Source: Epiperipatus broadwayi (lineage: Eukaryota > Onychophora > Udeonychophora > Euonychophora > Peripatidae). Taken from it: a stretch of 64,000 nucleotides of DNA. Numbering within the stretch: position 1 is the stretch's first letter; each line of letters opens with the position of its first letter. Of this stretch, positions 9,660 to 22,483 are shown piece after piece. A program made the translations under genes and the position numbers. The stretch covers positions 498,001-562,000 of the forward strand of contig JAQFVV010006273.1 of the NCBI GenBank assembly GCA_028023455.1, in the 5' to 3' direction. The notes beneath the pieces are model-generated. The model searched no databases. It was not told the DNA's origin and worked only from the letters and a program-made list of their open reading frames with translations.

Positions 9660-12050
9660 GAAAAATTATATTTCCAGAAATTTGTTGGTATGCTATTAGA
9701 AAGAACCAATCTTTTATTTATTGTTCAATAACAATCAGGGATGACCCATTAATATTTAACCTTTTAATTTATCTCAATAACCAAACCCCAGTGTATGTGA
9801 TGCTATTGCTATACTCTTGCTTTAAAATACTCTTGCTGGTGCTATTTTTCCAGTTGCATTCATTTGATGGTAAAAACTAGCGCAAAAATAATATTTTATT
9901 AATTTAAAAAAAAAATTCTCAAGATTTTACACAAAAAATGTTTACAAATAAGCTGACAGTCAGCATATAATGTTGATGGATGATAGATTTTAGTTCTGTC
10001 TGTATAAGAGTGCTTGCAAGAGCTTTGACTATATTTATTTGTTATTATATTTCAAAAATAAAAGCAGATGGTAATACTTAATTTTTTGAAGAATAATATC
10101 ATTAGATTTAGATTTTATTTGAAAAGATTTACTTTTAGAAGAAAGTCAGTCAATAGAAATCAATAATGCCAGGCCACACCATGTGATTGGTTATAAAAGA
10201 ACTTTCATGTTATCAAGATATATTTTGTCATTTTTTAAAAATTACAAATACTATTTAAAATTTGAAATAAAATTTTGTTACCATTAAATAATATGAACAA
10301 TAATTCATTTAGACTTTACAAATTAAATTAAAACAATTCTGATTTTTTTTTAGTTTAATATTTTTACAAGTAATGTGGTAACCATCCAATAAGAAAACTT
10401 AATGTTCTTTATAAATATTACTACATACTCCAATTAATATTTTTTTCCATATTTGTAAAGTTGAAATGTTTTTAAGAATAATTTTCATTTATAAGCATAT
10501 ATTTCTAATAAATAATTCATAATGTCTAAAAATATAATAAATAACAAAGATAAATTTGATCAAATAAAAAGTTATAAATTTAATCCAATCTACTGCTAGG
10601 AATTCTCATACAAACAAACAACTAAAATGCTAAATCAAGTGTTTAAAGGAATAATAAATATGTAAAACCACCCTCAACTTTTCCAAATCAATATTTGATA
10701 TGAAAATTGAAGAAATTTAAACAGTATCATCTGGAAAAAAATACTATTATCTGAAAACAATACACTATAGAACTAATATGTTTCCTCATATGTTCATATA
10801 ATTTGATATCATTATGTATTTGTGCTAAGTTATAATTGAATCAAGACAATATCATGATATGGCCATCCAAATAATCATAGTTCAACTACCATGTTTTATA
10901 TATGGCAAAGGATAAATTGATAAGCATTTTTTTTTCAACAAATGCAAACAGAAAATCTTCCAATAATTGAAAAAAATCAGTGAATCTAGTTGTTATTCTT
11001 ATGATTTCATCACTTTCTTAATATAGCATTCACATCACAAACAATTGGTCTGCAACATTAGTCTGACCCTAAACCTCCTGCTTATGAAACTCACAATGGG
11101 TTAATATCAATTTTTTTACAGATAAACTTCAAACTCGTTTATTCCATAGTATTTTTGTATTTTTTTCAATACAACTCTTTGCAGTATTTGTCTATCTTTC
11201 TCATTAAATACTTTTTGACTACTATTGGAATAAGTTTTCCTTTTCCATCTTTAATAAATGGTATCATTATGCTTAAGATTGTTAAACGTAAAGCTTTGTT
11301 GCTCTTGCTAATTGGACACTGATAAATATGGTCTCTTAATATTTCTCCTCATAGACTAATGAAACTAATGCCAACTTCCAATCATGTCAAATATAAAATA
11401 ATTCAGTTTTTTATTGAAAATGTGGTTAATATAAGTCATTATTACTATATAGCTCTTCAGCTTATACATTAACTAATATAATATAAATCTCTACTCAATC
11501 TATAACTACAGCCATTAATCAATAAATTAAACATCAGCCAGCAGATTACTATAAAAAAATTCAAAAGCAATAACAATAAATATATCTCATACTAATTTAA
11601 AATTTGGCTGCAAAAAGGAATTTACTGTTAACTGAAACGAGATCTTAAAGGAAGTGAGCAAAGCAAATTTGTAATGTTCGCTCCATATGTTTCTTGTTGT
11701 TGCAGCTGTTATTATTAAATGATTATTCATATAGTATATAAACATGAATGGGCTGCTCACTAATATGCATTAGCCAGCATGTCTAAGTTTATTGGCCTTT
11801 TAACTCTGTTTAGTATCAATGGTCTTTTTTTTTCAGTTGCCCAATAGCTTTTAACTGTAATCATTTGAATTTTCTTGATGGCAGAATAATTTTTTTTTAA
11901 AATAATAGACAAAACTAAATCATGGCTCTTAACCCCAGAAAGCTGTAAAGTTAGGCAGCCAATACAGAAGTCAGCTGAAGGTTAAGAGCGCTATGATCTC
12001 CTAGTTGTGAAACCAGGCTATCATTTGATATTTTATTTAGGTACTTATGA
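9660..12050. other. no gene seen
   Basis: About 2.4 kb of AT-rich sequence without recognisable frames. The last 150 bp (about 11930-12050) are less AT-rich and probably belong to the 5' region of the RTE-like element that follows. Confidence 0.6.
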
Positions 12051-12059
12051 CAAGTGATA

Positions 12060-14635
12060 ATGTTCAAGTGAAGGAAGATTGCAAGAACTGGAAGAACTGT
12101 CTCATATTAAATTGGACATTATTAGACTTTGTGATATTAAAAGGAAAGGTGAAGAGACAATTGATTTAAAAAGTGGACATGTACTGTACTACAAAAGCAC
12201 AAACATTGAAAGTACAAAAGCAGTTGGATCCAGTATAAATAAAAAGTGAAAGTACAACATTGTGGAGATTGATGGAGTATGAGACAGAATAGCAACCCTA
12301 ATTATTCAACTTAATAGCAGATAACAACTGCAGATAATTCATGTTTATGCACCAACAACTTTGTGATAACAATGTAGAGGATTTTTATATGGATGTACAA
12401 AAGGCTTTTGATCAGACAAAACAACATTTTAAAATAGCCATGGTAGACGTCAATGCAAAAATTGGTAAACAATTAAAAGGCAAAAGTGCTGTAGTTAAAT
12501 TTGGTTATGGCAATAAAAATGACAGGACATAGATTGCAGAAAAAGAAATGCTTTATATTATGGATTCTGTTTTTGATAAAAATATTATAACATAAATGGG
12601 CATGGAAGCATCCAAATGAAGGTACAACAGAATTGGATTATATTTTGACTAACAGAAAATATGTATTTCAAGATTGTAATGTTCTTAATAACCTCAACAC
12701 AGGAAGTGACCACTGATTAGTGGATGTAAGATACATGTTAATGCAAAACTAAAAAGTTAAAAATAATTAAAAAAAATCAATATTCACAAGTGACATTCCT
12801 AATTTTCAGAAATATTCCAATATATTTAAATTAGAACTTCCAAATTGTTTTCAAATATTAACAGATTTTGAATATGATTCAGATTTAATGAAATCAATAG
12901 GAAGATAACTGATACACTTTTAAAAAAATCCAACAAAGGTAGCTGGTACAGAAAAACAATTGACCAGTAAAATTTATACTGAGACAAGGCAATTTATGAA
13001 GAAAAAAAGAAATATAAGAATATATAAAAAATATGCATTAAGGATTGAATATCTCAGATTTTGTAAAATGGTGTGAAAAAGAATTGATAATGACATAAGT
13101 AAGTATAATTGTAAACTAGAAAGGAAAGCTGTAAAAGATAACAAACATCTCAAGAGTGTAAAACAATATTTTGATATTGGTACATCTCCTACAATTACTA
13201 TATCTTCTGAATTGCCCATGATTTTAAATGAAGAAGTGTGAAATTAAATTTATGAAAGAGGGAAAAACTCCAGGTAATGATGGATTTATAATTGATATCT
13301 TAAAAGAAGCAGGAGAAGAAATAGAAAAAAAAATGGAAAAGTTATATACCAAATGTCTAAATGATAAAGATGTACCAGATGATTGTAAGAATGCAGTATT
13401 AATATTTTAAAAAGGTGATAAAGAAGATATTAGAAATTACAGACCTGACAGTCTTTTATCAGTTCTATTTTTTGCCAAAATAATTAGGAATTCATCTACA
13501 ATGAATTTTCAATGTTAACCAAACAAAAGAATAAGCTGAATTTAAAAGTAGTTTTAGTACAGTAGACCATATCCAAGTAGTGAGAGAAGTTATAGAAAGG
13601 ACCAAAGAATTTGTAGATTATGAAGGGGCACTTGATTATATAAGCATTTTTTCAGTAATTAAAGCATTAGACTATCAAGATATAGACCCAGGATGTTGTC
13701 ATATTTCTAAAGAATATTTACAAAAATGCAACAGAAATAATTAGATTATATAGTGATATTAAAAAAATTAACACTGAGAAGTGTATGACAGGGTGACAAT
13801 GTACCGCCAAAACTTTTTACAAAGTTTTACAAGAACTATTTTTTTGATTAAAATGGAAAGCTAAGGGAATATAAGTAAATGGAGATTGTTTAAGTCATCT
13901 AGATTTTGCAAATGATGTAGTTGTTTTTTGCAATAATGCTTTAGAGCTTCAGGAAATATTGCAAGAATTATCAGATGAAAATAAGAAAGTAGGATTAAAG
14001 GTAAATGTTAAAAAGACTGAAATAATATTCAAATAAAGATTGATAAGATGGACAGAAGAAAACAAATATTTTGGTCCGATTATTACTGCAATTGGAAACA
14101 TAATGGATAAACTTAATCATAGAATTAAACTTGCTTGAAAAAGTTTTGGTAGAAAATAATTTAATATTAAAAGAAAATATGTCTATGTATTTGAAAAGAA
14201 AAGTTTTTAATAAATATTACTAGTTCTTACTTACAAATCTGAGACTTAAACATTTGACAGAAAATCAATACACAGACAGACCACTCATTGAAGTATGGAG
14301 AGATGTATATTAGAAGTAACAAAAAGAATTTTCAAATGAAATGCATGGATGAAGAACAAATAGGTGTTACTAACATCATTGAAAAAATTAAAAGACTGAA
14401 GTAGAGTTGCACTGGACATATTCTTAGAAGAGACGGAAATAGATGGACAATTGAAATCTTAAACTAGATTCCAAGAGATTATAAAAGACTTAGAAAAAGA
14501 CCACATGTAAGATGGATAGATGAAATAAAAAAGAGTGCTGGGATATTCTGGAGAAGAGAGATTAGAGATTGGAGAAAATGGATTAAACTTACAGAGACCT
14601 TCATCCTGCAGTGGACTGATAATGGTTGAAAATTA
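12060..14635 (+). mobile_element. near full-length dead RTE-like LINE (endonuclease + RT)
   Basis: The order of fragments is that of a single-ORF RTE-type LINE. Endonuclease pieces, 12060-12740: EELSHIKLDIIRLC then KRKGEE...SGHVLYYKS; next IIHVYAPTT, then VDVNAKIG at about 12450 (usual GDFNAK with G changed), KWAWKHPNEGTTELDYILT, and a final GSDH-like SDH. RT pieces, 13225-14035: GKTPGNDGF...LKEAGEEI...KNAVLIF, then KKGDKEDIRNYRPDSLLS, and near 13900 LDFANDVVVF, where the catalytic DD has become ND. The C-terminal part, 14240-14630, contains RILEVTKRIFK and ends IKLTETFILQWTDNG. Stops and frameshifts occur throughout, so it cannot move. Frames at 12341-12532 and 13228-13410 are its longest open pieces. 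I see no clear target-site duplication. Confidence 0.85.
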
Positions 14636-14649
14636 TGGTGAAAAATTTA

Positions 14650-16130
14650 TATATTGCCAGTTTTATGTTCGGAATATTTATTTTATTTTTGAAATAATAT
14701 TGATATTCTAATATCCCTTATATATATAAGTTGATAGATACTAAAATATACACAGCACATTAATATTTTCAAGCAAGTTCATTATTTAGATTTATTTGTT
14801 TCCTTAAAATCATAATTCATTATTTATGTTAAAGTATACACATATTGTATGGTATATTTGGTTATTTAAAATTTACCTTTGAAAGTGTTCTTATCAAAAC
14901 TGAACCTGTTTTTTATTTTTAAAAAATCAACATATCAATTTAGAAAACTATCAGCAGAATAAATTATCACTAAACTAAGCTAGCAAGATAAACACATAAA
15001 GAATTAAAATATGTTACTGTTTATTTCTAAATAATTTCCTTTTATTTACTTTCTCAAATCCAAAGTTTTCTTTCTTCAGGCACTTGGGATTTAAAATAAT
15101 AAATCCAGTGCCATTATATTCACAGTAAAGGTGTTTCCTTTAATTTTTTAATAATTTAAATATTTTTGCGATTGTATTATTTTAGAAAAAATTAAGCAAA
15201 TAGAGAAAGGCACAATTTCATTATTAATAAAACTGTTTATTGAGAAATCCAGTTAATGAAGAACAAAAAAACATTCTCTTTCTTTCTTTTGCAACATTAT
15301 TGAAACATATTCTGATTTGAAGAGATTAAAAATTTTCTTACTAGAAGTAGATCACTATTGCAATTTTTTTTTTTTTATCTTCTTTAAAGCTGATTGCAAG
15401 GTCTGTTTTTTTAATCAGTTTTCCTTAACTAATACTTATCATTTGAAAAAAGAATTATTATAAAATAGAAGCCCATAATTTTATACATTATTATTATTTT
15501 TTTAAATAAAATTAATATTACTCAGAAATATTTATCATTTCTCAAATATATAAATCAATTTATTATACCTTTTTTACTCATAACATTTTTGTTAAAGGAG
15601 ACCTGAACACAGACTTTCAAACTCCCTTCAGTAATCCACTCTATTCTTATATAACGGATATAGATGATCACATACATGCAAAATAGATAAATGATCTCTA
15701 ATACAAGTATTTTGTACCAAACTAACACTCATCAATTGGTCCAGATCATCTTCCACGCATATATATTGTAACCAGTTGGATTACATAGCACACAGTGTGT
15801 GTGCATAAATATATAAAAGTGTAAAGGAAAAGTAGAAATAAACACAGACAAAAATTATAGTAGATATTTTCTACATTTACTGAAATAGAAATAAATAAAT
15901 AATAACTCTGATTTAAAATATTGTTTTATAAATTAAACTTTTAAAAGGTCTGAATAAATATAAATATTGTATTATTATTATTATTATTATTCTGATTTTG
16001 AAATGTAAAAACACCATACTTATTTTTGGAATTTTTTAATTAATTAAATTTTTTATCTATTAAAAATCCCCTAAGTAAAAACATGTATATAGATTCCAAG
16101 GGATTAGAGATATAAAAATAAAATTCTGTT
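14650..16130. other. no gene seen
   Basis: AT-rich sequence with a short ATT microsatellite at about 15970-15990. The part at about 15600-15780 is somewhat GC-richer but matches nothing I recognise. Confidence 0.6.
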
Positions 16131-16139
16131 TTTAATCAA

Positions 16140-16683
16140 AGTGTTGTTATAACACCTCAGATGATTTTATAAAAAGAGCTGATAAAAAAAATATCAGCCA
16201 GTCTGGAGAGTGATTTTAAAAAGAACAGTTTGGCTTGCAGTTTTATAAGAGTTGGCTCAAGTATTTTGTGAAGAGTTGGTAACTGTAGCAGAAAATAGCC
16301 ATAGTAAGGCTAGCTGCAAAGATGGCTAGTATAATTATCAAGAGAACTGCCATGAGGATTTAAGAATGGAAGGAAGTGGCTGCTCTACATTTCACTGGAG
16401 GAGTTTGAATTTACATCAAGGAAACGAGTCAAGATTCTTTGTAATTCATAGCTTTAAAAGTGTTCTGGAAAACAGCTTGCTAACCTGAAGCTTAAAAAAA
16501 TCCAAGTATAAGTGGAACTGACTACAGAAAGGAAAAAGCCAACCATACCTGAATTATGACAATTTCTTGGAATGACCAAAAAACAGCTTGCCCAAGAGAG
16601 CAGCTGAATAAAGAAGTAGTTATACGTATGCTGCTGTGTCTACATATGCGAAGAGAAGCACAGATAAACTTGCATACAAAAGT
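16140..16683 (+). other. possible transcribed exon ending at a GTGAGT donor
   Basis: This block is visibly richer in G and C than the kilobases on both sides. It ends at ACAAAA|GTGAGTTG (donor GTGAGT at about 16681), after which sequence returns to T-rich AT DNA as an intron would. A small frame starts at 16556 (MTISWNDQKTACPREQ...) and stays open to the donor for about 42 codons. I do not recognise the protein. I infer a 5' exon of a gene or non-coding RNA on the plus strand. An old repeat with a chance donor is the main alternative; nothing in the sequence rules it out. Confidence 0.3.
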
Positions 16684-16699
16684 GAGTTGTTTTTCAATA

Positions 16700-19190
16700 A
16701 TTTATTTGATGGACATTTTTAAATCTATATTTTTAAATTTAAAGACATTGATAATTCGTTAAGAGGTAACCTAATAAAAGCTTTCTAACCTCTGGAAAAT
16801 TGACTATATATTTTTTGTAAAAGAATAAAAGAAAGCTATAATAGAATTTGTTAAACTGATTTTTTTTTAATATTGATACACACATATAAGTGTGAAATTT
16901 ATGTATTTTCCAAATGAATTAATTATGAAAAAATATAATATTATTGTAATGAGTTGAAATAGATAAAAGTCAGTGTGCTTATATACACGCACTCTCATAT
17001 ATGTAAAATTTTAATTTTTTTTTGATTAAATGTCAATTCATTTTTTTTAAAATATTAATTGTATATTATAAATTGCGCGTTTGTGCGCACATATATGTAA
17101 ATCAATGTAACAATTTAAATGTTGAATGGTAATTATTTAAATCTCAATGTAATCATTTGAAATTTTGTATTATAATCAAAATCAGAAAATTCATGCACAT
17201 ATATGTGCGCGTATATATGTCAATTGTATTGTAAATAACAAGGCGTGTCAGATAGACACTTATGTGTAAAATTCTGATCATTTTTCTAAATTAAATGTTA
17301 ATCCAAACATGTTTATTTTGTATCAAGCCATATGCTTGCATGCTGAATAGGTTTTAAGTAAACCTAATTTATTAATCATGTAACTCAATATATACTTTTC
17401 AAAATCAGAACCCTTATAAGACCTTAAATACCTTTTTTTTTTTTGTTATTAATAAACTTGTATTTAATTGTTAAAAATTGTTTCATCATTTCTTGGCCAT
17501 TATACAGTAATAGATCTTATATTCTCTGAGCTAGATTCGAGCACAGGATGAATATATAAATGAGGATGTGTATTTAGTGTTTTGGGGCATCCAGAGGTGA
17601 TCAATCATCATCCTGGTTGGCGCAAAAGAGGATACTCTTTAAAGTCCATGCACTATATTTTATTTTAGTTTAGTCTTGTTAAAAAAATTTAAGTTTATAG
17701 TTGGCCAGTACAAGTGGCCAGAGCATTGATGATGATCAGCATGTTTTAAATGTCCCAGCATTATTGTTTCGATTTCTGATTATTGTGTATTTTAATGGAT
17801 GGGCACTAAGCTGGTGCATCCAAGTTATGTTTAAATAATTGCCCAAGCTGGCAAAGGCTCAATAGTTAGCCTGGTCTAAAGAAGACCCATTTTCAATCCA
17901 GCCACAAGATGGTCTGTTGATTTTATTCTTATTTATTGTACTAATTTGTTTATTCCCATCAATGATGATGATGGATGGTTATTTCTCTTGAGTATTTATT
18001 TATACTTACTTTTACTTTATAATGCTGATTGAATTTATAATTATGTTTTTACTTGTTCCTTTTAGTAGCTGGCTGATCTCTCAATGCTCATAGAGATTTT
18101 CTAATCCCATCCTCTTAAAAAATATTTTATACTTTTGCATATGTACTTTGTAAATTATTGATTTTGTATTTAGTTGGGGTTGATGATGATTTTTCCATAA
18201 CCCCAGTTCAAATCCTTTCACCTTTCGACTACCCACCCCATCCTGTTACAATATATATAATCATTGTTCAGTTCTTCCCACTCTCCAAATTTTCAGCCAC
18301 CCATATCATCGAAAATCTGATGATGGAATGCTCAAAGCTATTGTTGATGCTTAAATATATGCACTAAATTTGTATTTAAATATTTCATATTATTTTTATA
18401 ATTTTAAAATAAATAAATATATCTAATTCTTAATCAAAAAAAAAAGGGGGGAGTATAGATGGCATAAAACAAAAGTCTTACATTTGTATAATCATACAAG
18501 AAAGTTAACTTGGTTTCTCAAATTTTATGAGATTTTTTCAATTTCAAGCTATTATAAATAATATTTTAAAGTAATAAAATATAGCTATTAGATGCGTAAA
18601 TGCACTAGTTTTAGATTTGAAATCTAATTTTCATTGATAAGGCAAAAGCTAGAAACAAGTCTGGGGATAGAAATATTATAGCATAATGCCATGTAATGTC
18701 CAACAAACTTCAATATTACAGTAAATGGCACTAGGATAGAATAATGAGAACTGCTCTTCAAAGCATATGAAAAAGTCATGTGATGTATTAAAATTATATT
18801 TGTCAATCACAACTAACTAACATATTGATTATTGAAGTATAAATAAAATTAATGTACTTTTAAAATAAATTTTATTTAATCTGATTAGCTTGAAATTTTC
18901 ATTACAATATGTAAAAAAACATTAATTTTGATAAGAGTTTTATAATAAAATTAATATATTTTCATTTACCATTGTCAAACTCACTCCACTCACTACTTTG
19001 ACACCATCCACCTCAGATAAATACAATAATTATTATTACTAATCACTTTCTAAACTAGAGATTATCTCTAGCACAGATATAAACTTTAAACTTCAAAAGA
19101 AACAACAAATTGGTAATTTGTGTAATCAAGCTGGAGTCATGTAAAATTTAGCAATTCTGGTACATTCTGTTGATTTTAATCAAAATATAT
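16700..19190. other. no gene seen
   Basis: AT-rich sequence. The part at about 17510-18330 is moderately GC-richer and contains TGATGATGAT runs. A frame at 18158-18367 has no recognisable motif. The ends of several short palindromes (e.g. TGGCCA twice near 17702-17720) are unremarkable. Confidence 0.55.
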
Positions 19191-19193
19191 TAA

Positions 19194-21180
19194 ATCATTG
19201 TAGCATGGTGAGGGAAATTAAGCTCCAGGCAGCTGCAAAGATATTGGGGGTGTTTAAGTTTGATCTTTAATTTTTTTTCTAATTTGTTTAAAAAAAGAGA
19301 TTTGGATTTGAGGGATGGGGGACTTAAAAACTAGATAGTATCTGATAAACTATGGGCTGAATAAAAGTGGTCATTCTTATATTATCAAGTAGAGCTTGGT
19401 AAATACTCTCAATAAGCTTGTGAGAATGGATATATGGGGATATGTGATATTAACTATTGGTGTGTGATAAACCTGAAGAGTTGGGCATTTTAAGAGTTAA
19501 GGTTTCTAGAGTTCCTTTTGCTTATTGTCAAAGGCTGCATCTGTCATCAATATTGGCAAATCTATTAGTAAAAAATTTGTGAGGCAGGTTTTAATGTGGA
19601 TCTTTATTTAAAAATGCATATATTTGATCTTCAGTTTGAATTTGTGGATAATGTGCTTGTTATTGAAGGAGAGTACTGTTTGGGTTGTGTTCATAATTTC
19701 ATCTTTGTTTTTGAAGTTACTCCCAATACTTAATTTTGTTTATAAAAAGGTTGTGGAAAGGGAATGTGCATAGATTTATTATATTTACTAGTATTTAAGG
19801 CATTTATTGTTAATTGAAGGTGTATCTGTTAGAGATTACTGGAATAAACTTGCAGATATCTGGGTAAATGTTGTAAAGTCTGATGAACTCATTTATTGCT
19901 TTTTATAAATAGGTGGGAATATGGTGCAGTGACAGGCCATTACACCTTTTTTTTTTTTTTTTGCATTTTTCAATGGTCAGCATCCTTCTACTCCAAATTA
20001 ATTTGCTGTTTAGAGAGTTTTTTTTTTTAAAAGAGGCGGTAACTTAATAATGGATAAGTAATAGGCTATTATGAAAAAGATTAGAATATTGACAAAGAAG
20101 ACGTTTGCATGTAATAATAGACAGTTTTTAGATAATGAGTTAATAATTTTAGTATAGAGTTAATAAAGTGATTTTGAATAGTTGTTCTCATACCACTATA
20201 TGACTAAAAAAATGGAAAACTTAAGAAAATTATGAGATATGGCAGTGAATGAAAATGATATGGTATTGCCAGTAAAGGTATTCCATGAAGAATATTTGTT
20301 TTTGTTACTTTTCAGGAACAATTGTTCAGTTTAATCTTTGATGATAGTTTCAAGCATTGGAAGATATTTTTGAGGGTAGAAGAATAAACAGGTCATCCAT
20401 ATAGAAAATGTAAATTTCTAAGAGAAAAGACTATTGTAAGTGATGGAATAGTAAGGTGCAGAGAAGAAAGCTTTGTGGTATGGGATTATAGAGATAGAAC
20501 CATGGCAAGGTTTTACCATTGAGAATGATGTATATTTCTCTATTTAATAGTAAATTGCCTAGTATATACTAAATAGAGTAGGAGGTATTGGGGTTTTGCA
20601 AGATGTGTAATAGTTTTAACATAGTGACAATATCAAATGCTGTTGTGATATCCAATTGCACTACAATGGATTCTTTTTGTTTTATCTGATTTGGTCTATT
20701 TTGGATCTGTATGGGTTAATTGCCACATTAGTTGAAGTACCTTTTTTTGAGAATTGAAATTGTAAAAGAGAGGAAAGAATATGTTGGATTTTTCTCTTTA
20801 ATGACAGACTCTGTGATTTAGATTAAAAGAGGAGTCATGGAATATAGATTTTAGGTTATCCAGAATAGAGAAGAGGATTTTCTTTTAAGAAAGTGTACAA
20901 ATGAAACAGAGTAGAGTGTAAATTTGTTTAGAAAGTTAGCACAGGTTGCGAATAATAGGCATTGCAAAGTGGATAAAGTTAGCTAGTAAGAATTTTGGTA
21001 TTGCATGAGATTCAGAATGTGTTCTGCCGTTAGTTTGAAAATAATTCAATTTTAGTGACTCCATGATTTTCCTTCAGAATATCCAAAAAATAGAGAAGAG
21101 AGATTAAGGTGGTTGTGTTGATGGAGTTTACATTTGAAGAGATAATAAATGTGAAGTAACATACCCTTTTCTGAAATTAG
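19194..21180 (-). mobile_element. 5'-truncated L1/Tx1-like LINE, RT to C-terminus
   Basis: Read on the minus strand, the RT palm gives VVQLDITTAFDIV at about 20630-20672, LHILQNPNTSYSI, then NREIYIILNGKTLPWF at about 20500-20545. IFYMDDLFILLPS follows at about 20375-20410, where YMDD is the catalytic Y-x-D-D. Near 19480-19530 lie a broken CCHC-finger remnant and KCPTLQV. The frame ends AAAWSLISLTMLQ-stop at about 19195-19236. The plus strand is C-poor across the whole block, meaning the element's sense strand is G-poor. Motif order and the C-terminal AA(K/A)WSLI tail match the plus-strand copy at 27.4-32.5 kb, so they are one family. Many stops make it inactive. I see no endonuclease region above 21.2 kb. 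Confidence 0.75.
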
Positions 21181-22410
21181 ATGAGTATTTTTAAAAATGG
21201 AGCAGTTATATATTTTTTATCGTATAGTTAAAAACCTATCATATATAATCCTTAGACTACTATGGAAATAAGTTTTCTCTAGCTTCTATGTATTACATTC
21301 TTAAAAAAATAAATTATCTGATTGTACAATCATAAATAGTGAATCCAAATAATATTTTTGTTTGGCTGTCAAGATTGTTTTATAAAAGTAATTTATCCTG
21401 AACTACTGCTTACATTTAAATAGCTAAATTGATAACTGAAGAGATGAGTCAACAATTTAATTAAAATGTATTTTAACAATTAAAACTAGAACTACAAATT
21501 GTTCAATAGAGACTATAGATAGTAAATTAAAAATCTAAAGACAATCTTCAAGAATGGATTGCATTCATATATATTTTACATACAAAACCATATAAAAAAT
21601 AGAATGATACAATACTCCATTAACAATATTAGTCTTATAATTGAGATGTCATTAAACCTATTTAAAATTCGATAATAATTAAAAAATCATGACTAGAAGC
21701 TAATCAAAAATGAATATGCCCTTTGTAACTAAAAAAAAATAAAAGAAATACAAAGAATAAAAATTTAAATTTAAATTGCTCATGTGTAAACTGTACTGGT
21801 CCCTTGTTTAATTCCCCCCCCCCCTCTCTTATCAAAATTTTATTTTAGAATGACATAAACACTTTACCTCATTATAATTCTTAATAGTATTCTATCCTGT
21901 CATATTATCCCAATGAAAATAATCAATATAGACTTTCTTATAAGGTTTCTAAATAATGTGTATAAATTAAATTTGTCTATATCTTAAAAGTGATATTCAA
22001 CTTACTATAAATATTCTTTTATGATTTTTATAATTTGTATTTGATTTTACAATCTAACAAAAATATGTTTTTGTAATAGCAGTTTCACTTCTATACAATA
22101 ATATTGGCAAAATAACAATCCTATAATTTATGACAAAGTCAAAATATGCAAGCCTGATTTCTATATGAAAAACTATTAAAAAATTTAAACTAATCAACAT
22201 TCTCAAAGGTCCCTGGCTGATAAAATATCTGAGGTTTCTTTAACCCTAATTATTAAACCAAGTAATTGCAATTACGTTTAAAATATTAAAAAAATATTCT
22301 GTAGATTATTTTTTGAATTGACAAAAATAATACAGCCATAAACACACTTGTAAATCTAAAACCAAGAAGATGAAAATCTTACATTTGCTTTTAATTCATT
22401 CTAATTCATT

Positions 22411-22483
22411 GCACTAATTTAGTGCAGTGGTAAAATGATGGAGACTAAAGCTCAAGGTCCATGAATTATGGATTAGTCTCCAT
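22411..22483 (+). repeat. tRNA-like, possibly SINE-derived, hairpin segment
   Basis: TAGTGCAGTGG at 22420-22430 fits the RNA polymerase III A-box consensus TRGYNNARNGG at every position and continues as GTAAAATGATGGA, like a tRNA D-arm. ATGGAGACTAA (22438-22448) pairs perfectly with TTAGTCTCCAT (22473-22483). A degenerate B-box-like GGATTAGTCTCC sits about 50 nt after the A box. It could be a decayed tRNA-derived SINE head. The B box is poor and I see no flanking duplication, so chance is possible. Confidence 0.3.

Noticed and set aside
18200-18225. GTTCAAATCC, an exact B-box consensus after a TGGGGTT/AACCCCA hairpin
   Set aside because: No acceptable A box lies upstream at the right distance, so a tRNA or SINE call is unsupported.
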